Below are positions 7,546-16,434 of a DNA stretch of 64,000 nt, one piece after another; positions within the stretch are counted from its first letter, which is position 1, and each line of letters starts with the position of its first letter. The translations under genes were made by a program, and so were the position numbers. Under the pieces are notes generated by a model. That model had not been told where the DNA came from. It did no database searches and worked only from the letters and a program-made list of their open reading frames with translations. The stretch is taken from positions 372,001-436,000 of the forward strand of contig CAWIZO010000002.1 in the NCBI GenBank assembly GCA_963840665.1, in the 5' to 3' direction. The stretch is from DATFTE01 sp963840665. Lineage in GTDB: Bacteria; Acidobacteriota; Terriglobia; Terriglobales; Acidobacteriaceae.

Positions 7546-10500
7546 CTAGTTCTGCCCCGCCGCCTTAACCTCTCCCTGCCCACTCGCCGGAGCCAGATAA
7601 ATCGCCGGAACATTCTGCTTCTGCATCATGTCGTTCAGGGCAACAACATCGGTCCCTTCGATTTGCTCCCACTGCGCGACCAACGGCGCCGCCTGTGTAC
7701 GCAACGACTCAAATGCCGCTTCCTGCTGCGCCGTCGGAGGCGCATCCGCGTTATCCACACTGCTCGCCAGATTGTGCAGTTGCTCGTCGATCAGCACCGG
7801 ATAATTCAAGCTGGCTTCCGACGATTTGATCTTCACCTGCAGCAACTGCTCCTCAATCGGCGTCATCTTCTTGTTCAGTGAATCGGACGCGGTCGTGATC
7901 GGCTTGTAGCGCGCATCGTCGCCGAGACGAGTGTTGATCGTGTGGAACTGCTGCCGGATACTGCGGATCTCTTCCACCGTCTGGTGCAGTTCGCTCAACT
8001 GCGAACGGATCTTCATATCCAGATCGAACTGCTTCTGCAAATCGGCCATGGAGATATTCACTCGCGGATCGAGCTTCAACTCCAGTGGCACGGTTTGTGA
8101 CTTGCCCTCCGAGGTCAAACGCACCTGATAATTCCCCGGCATGCCGTACGGGCCCTTGTTGCGGTACTCGGCGCCGACTTCCCCAGGAAGCTTCTTTGCT
8201 CCGTCATAGCGCAAGTTCCACGTGAACCGGTTTAGACCTGCGTCCGCCGAAATCTTCTCTTGCGGTGGCTCTTGATCCGGCCATTCTGGCGGGGTCTCCG
8301 CATCTTTCTTGTCTACGCTCGAAAACGACCGCACAACTTTTCCGGAAGCATCCAGGATGTCGAGCGTGACCTCTCCCTTCGGCGCGGACTTGAAGTAGTA
8401 AGAGATGATCGCGCCCGCCGGAGGATTCGGTGCTACGGGTTGCCGCCGCTCGTAATCTTCGGGCCAGCGGTAGCGGAACGTTGTCCGCGGCTTGTAGAGG
8501 ATCATCTCGTCTTTATCGGAGTGCGCGCTCAACTGCCGCAGCGGCGTGATGTCGTCGAGCACCCAGAAAGCACGCCCATGGGTCGCAACCGCCAGATCAT
8601 CGTCTTTCACCATCAGATCGTGAATCGGAGAAGTCGGCAGATTCAGCTGCAGAGTCTGCCAATGCGCTCCATCGTCGAACGATACGTAAACGCCCATCTC
8701 GGTTCCGGCATAGAGCAACCCCTTCTGCTGGGGATCTTCGCGTACCGCATGGGCGTAGGCTCCGTCGGGAATACCGCTGGTGATCTTCGTCCACGACTTC
8801 CCGAAATCGGTCGTCTTGAAAATATAAGGACGCACATCGTCGACCTTATGCGTATCGATGGCCGCATACGCCGTCCCCGCATCGTGCGGAGACGCCTCGA
8901 TCAAGCTCACCATGCTCCAGTCGGGAATTCCCTTGGGCGTGACATTGGCCCAGTGTTGTCCGCCATCGCGAGTCAACTGGATCAGCCCATCATCGGTGCC
9001 CGCCCAGATCAAATCTTTCTGCTTCGGAGATTCGGCGAGGGTGAACACCGTGTCGTAGTACTCGACCGTCGTATTGTCCTTGGTGAGCGGCCCGCCTGAG
9101 CTCTCCTGCTTGCTCTTGTCGTTGCGCGTCAGGTCGCCGCTGATCGCAGTCCAGCTCATGCCATGGTCGGTGCTCTTGAACACCACTTCGGCAGCGGTAT
9201 AAAGCACGTCAGGATTGAACGGCGACATCGCGATAGGATCGGTCCACGCCTGGCGATACTTCAGATCCACCGCGCCATGGCCGGAGCCGTCCACAGGCCA
9301 CACTGTGATGTCCTGCTCCTGCTGCGTGCGCTTGTCGAAGCGCGTGATAATGCCACCACCCGACCCGGCATAGACAACGTTCGCATCTCGCGGATCCGGG
9401 ATGATGTACCCGCTCTCGCCACCGCCCACGTCATACCAGCTCTGCCGTCCGATGAAGCCATCGTCGCTGCGGCTAGCGATGCCGACGGTAGTGTTGTCCT
9501 GTTGCGCGCCATAGAGGTAATACAACGGACGATCGTCCGCCGCCACGTGATAGAACTGCGCCGTCGGCTGGTTGTATTGCGTACTCCAGGTCTTGCCGCC
9601 GTCCACGCTGATCGTCGCTCCTCCGTCGTTGCCGTTGATCAGACGCTTGGGATTCGTAGGATCAATCCACAATCCGTGATGATCTCCATGCGGCGCCGGC
9701 AGCAAAGTCAAACTCTTGCCGCCATCGGTGGAACGAAACATGCCAGTGTTCAGCATGTAGACCGTATCCGCGCTGCGCGGATCGGCAAAAATATGGGTGA
9801 AGTACCAAGCCCGCTGCGTCAAGCGCTGATCGTCATTGATCTTGGTCCAACTATCGCCGCCGTCGTCGGAGCGATAAAGCCCGCCATCTTTCGCTTCGAT
9901 CAGCGCATACACCCGATTCGAATCCGCGCCTGAAACCGACACTCCGATCCTGCCCAGAATTCCCGAGGGCAGGCCATTCCCTTCCAAATGCTTCCAGGTC
10001 GTTCCGCCGTCTACCGAGCGATACAAACCGCTGCCCGCACCGCCACTTTCCAGACTCCACGGCGTACGCTGAATCTGGTAAAGAGCAGCAAACATGACGT
10101 TCGCATTATGCGGATCGACTGTGAGATCAATCGCTCCAGTCTTGTCGTCTTTGTAGAGAACTTTTTCCCAATTCTTGCCGCCATCGATCGAGCGATAAAC
10201 TCCGCGATCCGCGTTCGGCCCATAGGCGTGTCCCAATGCCGCCACAAATACCAGATCGGGATTGCGCGGGTTCACAATGATGTGCGAGATGTGTTGTGTA
10301 TCTTTCAGCCCAACCGACGTCCAACTCTTGCCGCCGTCAGTGGACTTGTAGACACCATTGCCATAGGAAATATTCCCGCGCAGGCACGATTCGCCGGTGC
10401 CCACATAAATGACTCCGGGATTCGATTCCGAAACCGCAATCGCCCCAATCGAAGCAAATGGCTGCTTGTCGGTCAACGACGTCCACGTGATACCTGCGTC

Positions 10501-10731
10501 ATTGGTGCGCCACAACCCGCCCGCTACGCCGCCGAAATAAAAGGTGTAAGGATCGCCGGGAATGCCAGTAACTGCCAGCACCCGGCCTCCTCGAAACGGC
10601 CCGACCAGCCGCCATTTCATGCCTTTCATCTGGCCGTCGTTGTACTGCTGGGCGGTTACGAGGCCAACGGTGAGAGTCACGAAACATGCCAGCATTGCGA
10701 TCAAGCGAGCATTGGAATTTCTGCGATTCAT
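7546..10731 (-). CDS. VPS10/BNR-repeat secreted protein (sortilin-like beta propeller)
   Basis: 1061 residues. The N-terminus is a signal peptide ending TAQQ near residue 29. Residues about 30-700 contain many BNR/Asp-box units (for example STDGGKSW, SIDGGKNW, SVDGGTTW, SDDGGDSW), building one or two beta propellers of the VPS10/sortilin kind. The C-terminal 300 residues hold a beta-sandwich-like stretch and helices. Such proteins are abundant in Acidobacteria and are often labelled glycosyl hydrolases, but no glycosidase catalytic set is evident. Start at 10731 has an AGGAGG ribosome site. Likely periplasmic or extracellular; ligand unknown. Confidence 0.9.
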   Translation of the reverse strand: MNRRNSNARLIAMLACFVTLTVGLVTAQQYNDGQMKGMKWRLVGPFRGGRVLAVTGIPGDPYTFYFGGVAGGLWRTNDAGITWTSLTDKQPFASIGAIAVSESNPGVIYVGTGESCLRGNISYGNGVYKSTDGGKSWTSVGLKDTQHISHIIVNPRNPDLVFVAALGHAYGPNADRGVYRSIDGGKNWEKVLYKDDKTGAIDLTVDPHNANVMFAALYQIQRTPWSLESGGAGSGLYRSVDGGTTWKHLEGNGLPSGILGRIGVSVSGADSNRVYALIEAKDGGLYRSDDGGDSWTKINDDQRLTQRAWYFTHIFADPRSADTVYMLNTGMFRSTDGGKSLTLLPAPHGDHHGLWIDPTNPKRLINGNDGGATISVDGGKTWSTQYNQPTAQFYHVAADDRPLYYLYGAQQDNTTVGIASRSDDGFIGRQSWYDVGGGESGYIIPDPRDANVVYAGSGGGIITRFDKRTQQEQDITVWPVDGSGHGAVDLKYRQAWTDPIAMSPFNPDVLYTAAEVVFKSTDHGMSWTAISGDLTRNDKSKQESSGGPLTKDNTTVEYYDTVFTLAESPKQKDLIWAGTDDGLIQLTRDGGQHWANVTPKGIPDWSMVSLIEASPHDAGTAYAAIDTHKVDDVRPYIFKTTDFGKSWTKITSGIPDGAYAHAVREDPQQKGLLYAGTEMGVYVSFDDGAHWQTLQLNLPTSPIHDLMVKDDDLAVATHGRAFWVLDDITPLRQLSAHSDKDEMILYKPRTTFRYRWPEDYERRQPVAPNPPAGAIISYYFKSAPKGEVTLDILDASGKVVRSFSSVDKKDAETPPEWPDQEPPQEKISADAGLNRFTWNLRYDGAKKLPGEVGAEYRNKGPYGMPGNYQVRLTSEGKSQTVPLELKLDPRVNISMADLQKQFDLDMKIRSQLSELHQTVEEIRSIRQQFHTINTRLGDDARYKPITTASDSLNKKMTPIEEQLLQVKIKSSEASLNYPVLIDEQLHNLASSVDNADAPPTAQQEAAFESLRTQAAPLVAQWEQIEGTDVVALNDMMQKQNVPAIYLAPASGQGEVKAAGQN

Positions 10732-10807
10732 GGAGACGGCCTCCTAAAGAAGGGAAAAAAGAGAAACAACATCTTACTACGACCGGTAGGAGATAAATAA
10801 TCGGTTG

Positions 10808-11686
10808 TCATTCCGAACGGAGTGAGGAATCTGCTGTCCCGTCCTTCGGCACAACCTCACTACCAAACAAGAACCCCAGGGCCTCGGGAAACCGCCTCGC
10901 CCACTCCGCTTCGTTATGTTTCGCCCCTTCAACAATCTTCACGCGCAACCGGTCGTCGCCCAAGCCTGCGCGCCTGAGGATATGTTGCAATTCTTCCACA
11001 TCCTCCACCACTTCCCGGTCCCGATCCGGACGCCCATCTTCATTCGTACCCATCGCGAGAAAAATCTTCTCCGGCCACAAGCGGAAGGCACGGCTATTCC
11101 GCAGCAACCGCCGGTTTGACACGAACAATGACGGACTCTCCAGCAGCAATCGTCCGAAGATCCCGGGCCGGTCAATCGCCGTATACAAGGAAATGATTGC
11201 CCCGAGCGACGATCCGCCAAGCCCCGTATTTTCCGGTCCTCGGGCAATGCGATACCGCTGAAATAAGAACGGCATCACCTCGTTCAGAAGAAACTCCGGA
11301 TATCGCTTCCCCAGCGGCCGCAGCACCGGAGGACTCACCATCCGGTACGGCAGGTACTCACGAATTCGTTCCCGCTGCGCATTGTCGATTCCCACAACGA
11401 TGAGCGGAGGGATTTCCTCCTGCCGGATCAACCGGTCCGCGGTTTCATCCACTTGCCACTCGACGCCGGCAAACGCGGTCGCCGTATCAAAAAGATTCTG
11501 CCCATCATTCAAATAAAACACGGGATAGTACCGTTCCCGATTGCGCTCTGCCTCATACTCAGGCGGCAACCACACCCGCAGCATGCGCTGGTTACGGAGA
11601 ATGCGGCTATCAAATTCGTGCAGGCGAAGATCTCCCACCACCGCCGAATTCTTTTCAGTAAGAATGGGTTGGATCGTCTCGTCCAT
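10808..11686 (-). CDS. Alpha/beta-hydrolase esterase, enterochelin-esterase (Fes/YbbA) type
   Basis: 292 residues without a signal peptide. The nucleophile elbow GGSSLGA sits near residue 145, after YPVFYLNDGQNLFD (typical esterase D/Fes strand-loop). An acidic residue and a His late in the protein (VEGAKHNEAEWARR) complete the triad. The family cleaves ester bonds in siderophores, acyl sugars or S-formyl compounds; the substrate here is unknown. It lies 18 bases downstream of the VKOR gene on the same strand. Confidence 0.8.
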   Translation of the reverse strand: MDETIQPILTEKNSAVVGDLRLHEFDSRILRNQRMLRVWLPPEYEAERNRERYYPVFYLNDGQNLFDTATAFAGVEWQVDETADRLIRQEEIPPLIVVGIDNAQRERIREYLPYRMVSPPVLRPLGKRYPEFLLNEVMPFLFQRYRIARGPENTGLGGSSLGAIISLYTAIDRPGIFGRLLLESPSLFVSNRRLLRNSRAFRLWPEKIFLAMGTNEDGRPDRDREVVEDVEELQHILRRAGLGDDRLRVKIVEGAKHNEAEWARRFPEALGFLFGSEVVPKDGTADSSLRSE

Positions 11687-11704
11687 GACGGATTCAGTCC
11701 GGCT

Positions 11705-12142
11705 CTAAACCCTGCGCAAGGACTGCGCGAATAACACAGACGACAACACAGTAATCAGGACGATCACGCTCAAGGAAGAAAGACACAAAACGCACCAGGT
11801 CGCCAGCACGTACGCTTCGATGTAAGTCAGATAAATCGCAAACCCAAGACCAAGCGTCGCCGCCAGTAGCAGCATGCCTGGCGTCTCGGCTTTCTCGCGG
11901 TAGAACGTTGCCAGCGCGAGCAAAGACAAGTACCCCAGAATCCCAACCAGCGCCACTGGAACTCCCATCACCTTCGAGTACGGACTCCGGTTCACGATGT
12001 CGCAGTTGAAATTCTCTCCAAAATCGCAGTAGGTTGTCTTGTCTTTTCCGTAGTGGTGGTAAAGAGACACGGAGGAAACCACGGAGCCAGCCAGCGCGAG
12101 GACAGCAATCGCCCAGTAGATTCTTCGCGTAGCCGTGCTCAT
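11705..12142 (-). CDS. Vitamin K epoxide reductase (VKOR) family membrane protein
   Basis: 145 residues with four or five membrane helices. The conserved Cys pair CDFGENFNCD lies near residue 40, and the redox CxxC motif (TWCVLC) near 120, both expected of bacterial VKOR homologues that reoxidise a DsbA-like protein using quinone. The start at 12142 overlaps the stop of the upstream thioredoxin-like gene as ATGA, so the two are probably co-translated and act as an oxidative protein-folding pair. Confidence 0.9.
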   Translation of the reverse strand: MSTATRRIYWAIAVLALAGSVVSSVSLYHHYGKDKTTYCDFGENFNCDIVNRSPYSKVMGVPVALVGILGYLSLLALATFYREKAETPGMLLLAATLGLGFAIYLTYIEAYVLATWCVLCLSSLSVIVLITVLSSVLFAQSLRRV

Positions 12143-12573
12143 GGCAGGCTGCACCCGGATTTCTCGGCCAGCGTGGTCAAGGGCAACGTGCCCTCATGCC
12201 GCTCTCCGCTGGGAAATTGCCACGTGGGAAACTGCTTAAGCCCGGCCTTGATACAACTATCCGTTTCCTTGTGTTCACCTTTAATGCCGCACTCGGTGTA
12301 GTCGATATACTGCACCGCCGACTCAAACATTTCCTTCTGCTCTTCGCAGTGCGGACACCACGACAACCCGTACATCTTCATTCCTTTGCTCGACAAACAC
12401 TGCGCGAAGGTGTCCAGACGGCTCACCCGTTTTCTCGTCCCCAGGTAATACGCCCCGGCAAAGGCTGCGGCGATCAGGACCGCAATCCCAACCTTCCGAA
12501 ACAGCCCCGCATGGTCCGGCGGCAGCTGTTCTTTTTCCCGCTCCTGTTTTCGTTTCCTGCGCTCTTCCGACAT
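12139..12573 (-). CDS. Membrane-anchored thioredoxin-like protein, VKOR partner
   Basis: 144 residues starting at MSEERRKRKQ; the in-frame extension to 12660 would overlap the kinase gene and looks non-coding. After a charged cytoplasmic tail a membrane anchor (residues about 26-43) leads to a thioredoxin-like domain with the motif SWCPHC near residue 75 and a cis-proline loop FPTW near 120. Extra Cys residues (TECGIKG, SCIKAG) are present. Such proteins make disulfides in exported proteins and are recycled by VKOR. Confidence 0.85.
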   Translation of the reverse strand: MSEERRKRKQEREKEQLPPDHAGLFRKVGIAVLIAAAFAGAYYLGTRKRVSRLDTFAQCLSSKGMKMYGLSWCPHCEEQKEMFESAVQYIDYTECGIKGEHKETDSCIKAGLKQFPTWQFPSGERHEGTLPLTTLAEKSGCSLP

Positions 12574-12611
12574 AGAAAAAGAAGACTCCAAAAAAGATGA
12601 AACGTTACTTC

Positions 12612-13508
12612 TTATACCACGACGTTCAGCGCCGATGGCAGCACTTCCAGCGTCTGGCACTGCAAGGTGAGAACTTCTCCGTCAACCATCACATCCACCG
12701 GGCCATCGAGCACGAAGTCAATCCGCTTCACCGCTCTTCGCTCCGCCAGAGGATGCTCAATGTGCGTCCCATCATAAAGTGTCGGCAAATTTCGAATCAG
12801 TCCGATGCGCCCGATCGGTCCCCAGCGCACATATTCGATCAGCCCATCGTTCACGTCGGCCTTGGGCGCAATCATCATCGTCCCTCCCGTGAACTTGCTG
12901 TTGTTAAACGTCAGAAATAGACAGCGCCGTCGATCGACCCTCTCTTCTCCATCCACCCTCAGAGGAAATGGACGCCGAGTAAACCGCGCCAGCGTGATAA
13001 TGATCGACGATTGATAACCGAACTCTCCCCATCCGGCAAACCGCCGCGCCCGCAAGGTCGCCACATCCGCCGCGAACCCAACACTCAACAGGTTGATGTA
13101 GTGCAGCACGCCATTTTTATGTGTTAACCGGATCACGTCACACGGTTGCGAACGCCGCGCCAGCAGCGCTTCAATCCCGTGCTCCACGCCGCGTTCGCTG
13201 AAATCCCTGAGAAAAGAGTTCCCGGTCCCCAGCGGAAGAAACGCCAGCGTCGGACGCTCCTCCCCGCGAGGAAAAAGCCCATTTACGATTTCGTAGGAGG
13301 TCCCGTCCCCACCAACGGCGATGAAGCGCCGGTAACCACTCCCATACGCTTCTCGCGTGATCGCAATCGCCTGCTCAGGAGCGCTCGTCTCAACGACATC
13401 CAGTTTAATGCCGCCTGCTTTGAGTCGCTCAAGTGCCGGACCCACCAGTTTGCGGCAACGTCCTCCACCGGCCGCCGGATTGACGACCGCCAGATAACGC
13501 TCATTCAC
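12612..13508 (-). CDS. Diacylglycerol-kinase-like lipid kinase
   Basis: 298 residues. It begins NERYLAVVNPAAGGGR (DAGK catalytic N-terminus), contains the nucleotide loop FIAVGGDGT near residue 85 and PLGTGNSFLRDF near 115, as in YegS/BmrU/DgkB lipid kinases. These phosphorylate lipids such as diacylglycerol or sphingoid-like compounds with ATP. The start is a GTG at 13508 that overlaps the stop of the acyl ligase gene (GTGA), so the gene belongs to the acyl-lipid operon. Lipid substrate unknown. Confidence 0.85.
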   Translation of the reverse strand: MNERYLAVVNPAAGGGRCRKLVGPALERLKAGGIKLDVVETSAPEQAIAITREAYGSGYRRFIAVGGDGTSYEIVNGLFPRGEERPTLAFLPLGTGNSFLRDFSERGVEHGIEALLARRSQPCDVIRLTHKNGVLHYINLLSVGFAADVATLRARRFAGWGEFGYQSSIIITLARFTRRPFPLRVDGEERVDRRRCLFLTFNNSKFTGGTMMIAPKADVNDGLIEYVRWGPIGRIGLIRNLPTLYDGTHIEHPLAERRAVKRIDFVLDGPVDVMVDGEVLTLQCQTLEVLPSALNVVV

Positions 13509-15214
13509 AACGCAACCACCGACGCGCGTGGCACTGTCTTTCCGATTACTTCAGCCAATACCGTGCGTTTGATTTTCATGGAAGCCGTTCGCGGGAAATC
13601 CTTCTCCCAGATCAGGTACGCACCCACGCGCTTGAAGTCCGGCAACTTACGATTGCGCGCCTCAATGTCTTCCTTTAAACCGTCGCTGAATCGCTGATTC
13701 GGTTCCAGCCGCAAGACCAGCACCAGTTGCTCCCGCCCCAGCGTCTTCTCTTTCCAAACGTAGTTCGCCGCGAACACGGCGTATTCCTTCACCGGCAAAC
13801 TGTCGAATACAGCCTCAATGTCCTCGGGATAAATATTCTTCCCGCCCTCGGTCACAATCATGTTTTTCTTGCGCCCGAAAAGTTGCAGATGCCCGTTGCC
13901 GTTAAACCGTCCCAGGTCTCCAGTGATCAGCCACCCTTCGACTATCGTTTCGGCAGTCAACTCCGGATCATCCAGGTAATACGACATCACCGTCTTACTC
14001 TGCGCCGCCACTTCGCCAATGCCTTCATCATCCGGACTCAGAATTCTCAGATCCACTCCCGGCAGCGGCTTTCCCACCGTGTCCGAACGAAACGGTTTCA
14101 GATCATTCACCGTCAGCGCCGTACACGCCTCGGTCAGCCCGTAGCCATTCGCAACCGGAACTCCCAGATCGTAGAAGAACTGCAATGTTGACGGCTCCAT
14201 GAATGCGCCGCCTACGATGATTGCTTTCAAACCGCCGCCAAATGCGCGATGCACTTGGGGCAGCAGCATCCGGCTCAACGCACCGTTGGGATGAAGGCGC
14301 GTCATCGCCTTATTGACCGCGATCAGTTTGTTCAGGAAAAAACGCTTTGATCCGGACAACGCATCGAACTTCGCCCGCAGCCCCCGCTCCAGATTCTTCA
14401 ACACCATCGGAACCAGGCTGACGTACGTGATCTTGTATCGGACAAACGCGTCGCGCACGAACTCAGGACGCAGCGTCCGCAGATGCACCACACAAGCTCC
14501 GCATACGAACGGCCCAATGAACCCGACCATGAAATCAATCGCGTGATTCGTCGGCAAAATGCTGAGGTACCGCACGCCTGGCCAGAAGGGATACCACGCC
14601 GTCAGCGACTTGCACTGTTCCAGATAATTTTCGTGGGTGAGCACGCAGCCCTTGGGACGCCCGCCCGTCCCCGACGAATACACGATGCAAGCCATATCGT
14701 CACGCTGCCGCATCACCAGCGTCGGATCACCCTTGCGCCGGAACTCTTCCCATCGGAACGCCCCGCCCAAGTCCGCGCCCAGCGGCGCTTCCGTCACCAG
14801 CACCGTCTGCACTTTGCGATTCTTGAATTCGGGCGCCTGCATGATCGCCCGCCAAAGGTAGTACTCCACTACCAGAAACTTCGCTTTGCTATGCGCCAGC
14901 AGTTCCAAATGCTCCGCAGCCGTCAGCTTGTAATCGAGCGGAACCAGCACCCCGCCGCAATGAAAAATTGCATACGCCGAAATCAGCCACTTCGACTGAT
15001 TCGTCATAATGATCGCCGCGCGGTCTCCAGCGACCAGGTCGGCGTCTTCCATCGCCCGCGCCAGAGGCTGCGCCATCTCTTTAAAGTCGGAGTAAGTCAG
15101 GCGAGTCTTCTCTTTGTTGCGGTCCGACTCGATCAGGCAAGTCTCATTCGGCCAGCGCTCCAGCGCATCGCGCAGAGCCGCCCCCAGGCACGTGTATTGA
15201 TCAAGATTGAGCAT
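13505..15214 (-). CDS. AMP-forming acyl-CoA/acyl-ACP synthetase (ligase 1)
   Basis: About 569 residues when started at MLNLDQYTCLG; an extension to 15289 crosses an inverted repeat. The adenylation signature YSSGTGGRPKGCVLTHEN is near residue 190, GLTEACT near 360, and the hinge GRKKNMIVTEGGKNIYPEDIE near 455. This fits fatty-acid activation to an acyl adenylate and transfer to CoA or to ACP. The acyl carrier protein gene lies immediately upstream, which favours ACP as acceptor but does not prove it. Confidence 0.88.
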   Translation of the reverse strand: MLNLDQYTCLGAALRDALERWPNETCLIESDRNKEKTRLTYSDFKEMAQPLARAMEDADLVAGDRAAIIMTNQSKWLISAYAIFHCGGVLVPLDYKLTAAEHLELLAHSKAKFLVVEYYLWRAIMQAPEFKNRKVQTVLVTEAPLGADLGGAFRWEEFRRKGDPTLVMRQRDDMACIVYSSGTGGRPKGCVLTHENYLEQCKSLTAWYPFWPGVRYLSILPTNHAIDFMVGFIGPFVCGACVVHLRTLRPEFVRDAFVRYKITYVSLVPMVLKNLERGLRAKFDALSGSKRFFLNKLIAVNKAMTRLHPNGALSRMLLPQVHRAFGGGLKAIIVGGAFMEPSTLQFFYDLGVPVANGYGLTEACTALTVNDLKPFRSDTVGKPLPGVDLRILSPDDEGIGEVAAQSKTVMSYYLDDPELTAETIVEGWLITGDLGRFNGNGHLQLFGRKKNMIVTEGGKNIYPEDIEAVFDSLPVKEYAVFAANYVWKEKTLGREQLVLVLRLEPNQRFSDGLKEDIEARNRKLPDFKRVGAYLIWEKDFPRTASMKIKRTVLAEVIGKTVPRASVVAL

Positions 15215-15218
15215 CAGG

Positions 15219-15305
15219 AATTTACGATTTACGATTGACGATTGACGATTTTCGAAGCACAGACCGCCGACGCAATCGTCAATCGACAATCGTAAATCGT
15301 CAATT
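15219..15305. repeat. Long inverted repeat between the ACP gene and ligase 1
   Basis: Arms 15219-15250 and 15274-15305 are 32 bases each and match in reverse complement at 30 positions; each arm is made of an 8-base-like unit (ACGATTT/ACGATTG). The loop is 23 bases. The structure would form in the mRNA leader of ligase 1, directly upstream of its start at 15214, and could affect expression or RNA stability. It is not followed by a T-run. Confidence 0.85.
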
Positions 15306-15548
15306 TCAAAGTCTCGCCTGGATTCTTCCCGCCAGGGTCCTAAAGTCCGACACGCCTTGCAGTTCGTAATCCGGAAGTTCCACGTGAAAATGATTTTCCA
15401 GCCGCGTCAGCAGATCGAGGGCCTGCAGGCTGTCGATGCCGAGAGTCTTGAAGAAATCATCGTCCGGCGTAAGCTTCTCCCGCGGGACCTTAAAATGCGA
15501 CGCGGCGAGTGTCAGGATTTCATCTAGAGTCTGTTCCGAAGTTTTCAT
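15306..15548 (-). CDS. Acyl carrier protein
   Basis: 80 residues, all-helical acidic carrier protein. The phosphopantetheine attachment motif LGIDSLQ places the modified Ser at residue 40. It is a stand-alone ACP inside the acyl-ligase/reductase operon rather than next to fab genes, so it probably serves a dedicated pathway. No phosphopantetheinyl transferase gene is in the window. Confidence 0.93.
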   Translation of the reverse strand: MKTSEQTLDEILTLAASHFKVPREKLTPDDDFFKTLGIDSLQALDLLTRLENHFHVELPDYELQGVSDFRTLAGRIQARL

Positions 15549-15551
15549 AGT

Positions 15552-15600
15552 GCAGCCTTTGCGATCTTAGCGCCCTTTGCGGTAAAGCCTTTCCTGAAGC
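15552..15600. repeat. CGCAAAGG-type intergenic repeat, copy 1
   Basis: On the minus strand the leader of the ACP gene reads TTTACCGCAAAGGGCGCTAAG followed by GATCGCAAAGG. The same 10-11-base period of CGCAAAG units recurs at 18092-18140, 19560-19684 and 32640-32680, always in a gap between genes transcribed leftward. Confidence 0.7.
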
Positions 15601-15619
15601 CCGATGCCCGAAGCCTATT

Positions 15620-16426
15620 TCAAGGCAAGTAAGGCTGCGCATCCGTACTCTCCACAAATTTGCGCAACCCATCCTCCACCGCCGGACGCGCAAACAATTC
15701 GCAGAAGAGATCGATCTCTTTCTTTAATTCTTCATATGGGATCGGCTTGATAAATTTCTTCGCGGCCACCGCCGTCCGCCGGTCGAATTTCTTCAGCTGG
15801 GCTGCCGTCCGGCGCGCCACCCGTAGCGCTTCGCCTTCGCTTACCACTTGGCTCACCAATCCCACTGCCTGCGCCTTGGTCGCGTTAAAGCTGCGCCCCG
15901 TAAGCAGAAGGTCGCGGACCACGCCGTTCCCCAAATCCCGCTTCAGACGCGGAATTCCACCAAATCCCGGAATCAGCCCCAGACGAAGCTCGGGAAAACA
16001 AAATCGCGCCATCTTGTCGGCGATAATCAGGTCACAAACCAGCGCCAGTTCGAATCCTCCGCCGAAGGTCACGCCATGCACCGCGGCAATCGTCGTCAAC
16101 GGTGCCGAATCAATCGTATTCATCACAGTGTGAATGCGCTCCAGATAATGGCGCACGCCAGCGGACGCGTCCGCCTGACTCATCTCCTGCGAGCGGTGAT
16201 ACAACTCCCGTAAATCAGCTCCCGCACAGAAGCCCGAAGGCAATGTGCTGTAAATCACCAGCGCGTGCGCCTCGTCCTCGGCCAATGCGAGAAGCTTGTC
16301 AACAAACACTTCCAACTCATCGAGCGTCAATGACCCGATTTCGTTGCAGGGCTCGCGATGCAGGGCGAGTTCCACGACCCCATCGTTCATCGACCACGAA
16401 ATGCTCTTGCCCTGGAAGTCGTTCAT
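15620..16426 (-). CDS. Enoyl-CoA hydratase/isomerase (crotonase fold)
   Basis: 268 residues. AAVHGVTFGGGFELALVCD near residue 110 supplies an oxyanion-hole Gly and the first Glu; PELRLGLIPGFGGIPRL near 145 contains the second Glu, so both acidic residues used by hydratases are kept. It could hydrate or isomerise an acyl thioester in the surrounding pathway. It is 8 bases downstream of ligase 2 and probably co-transcribed with it. Confidence 0.85.
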   Translation of the reverse strand: MNDFQGKSISWSMNDGVVELALHREPCNEIGSLTLDELEVFVDKLLALAEDEAHALVIYSTLPSGFCAGADLRELYHRSQEMSQADASAGVRHYLERIHTVMNTIDSAPLTTIAAVHGVTFGGGFELALVCDLIIADKMARFCFPELRLGLIPGFGGIPRLKRDLGNGVVRDLLLTGRSFNATKAQAVGLVSQVVSEGEALRVARRTAAQLKKFDRRTAVAAKKFIKPIPYEELKKEIDLFCELFARPAVEDGLRKFVESTDAQPYLP

Positions 16427-16434
16427 GCGTGCGC

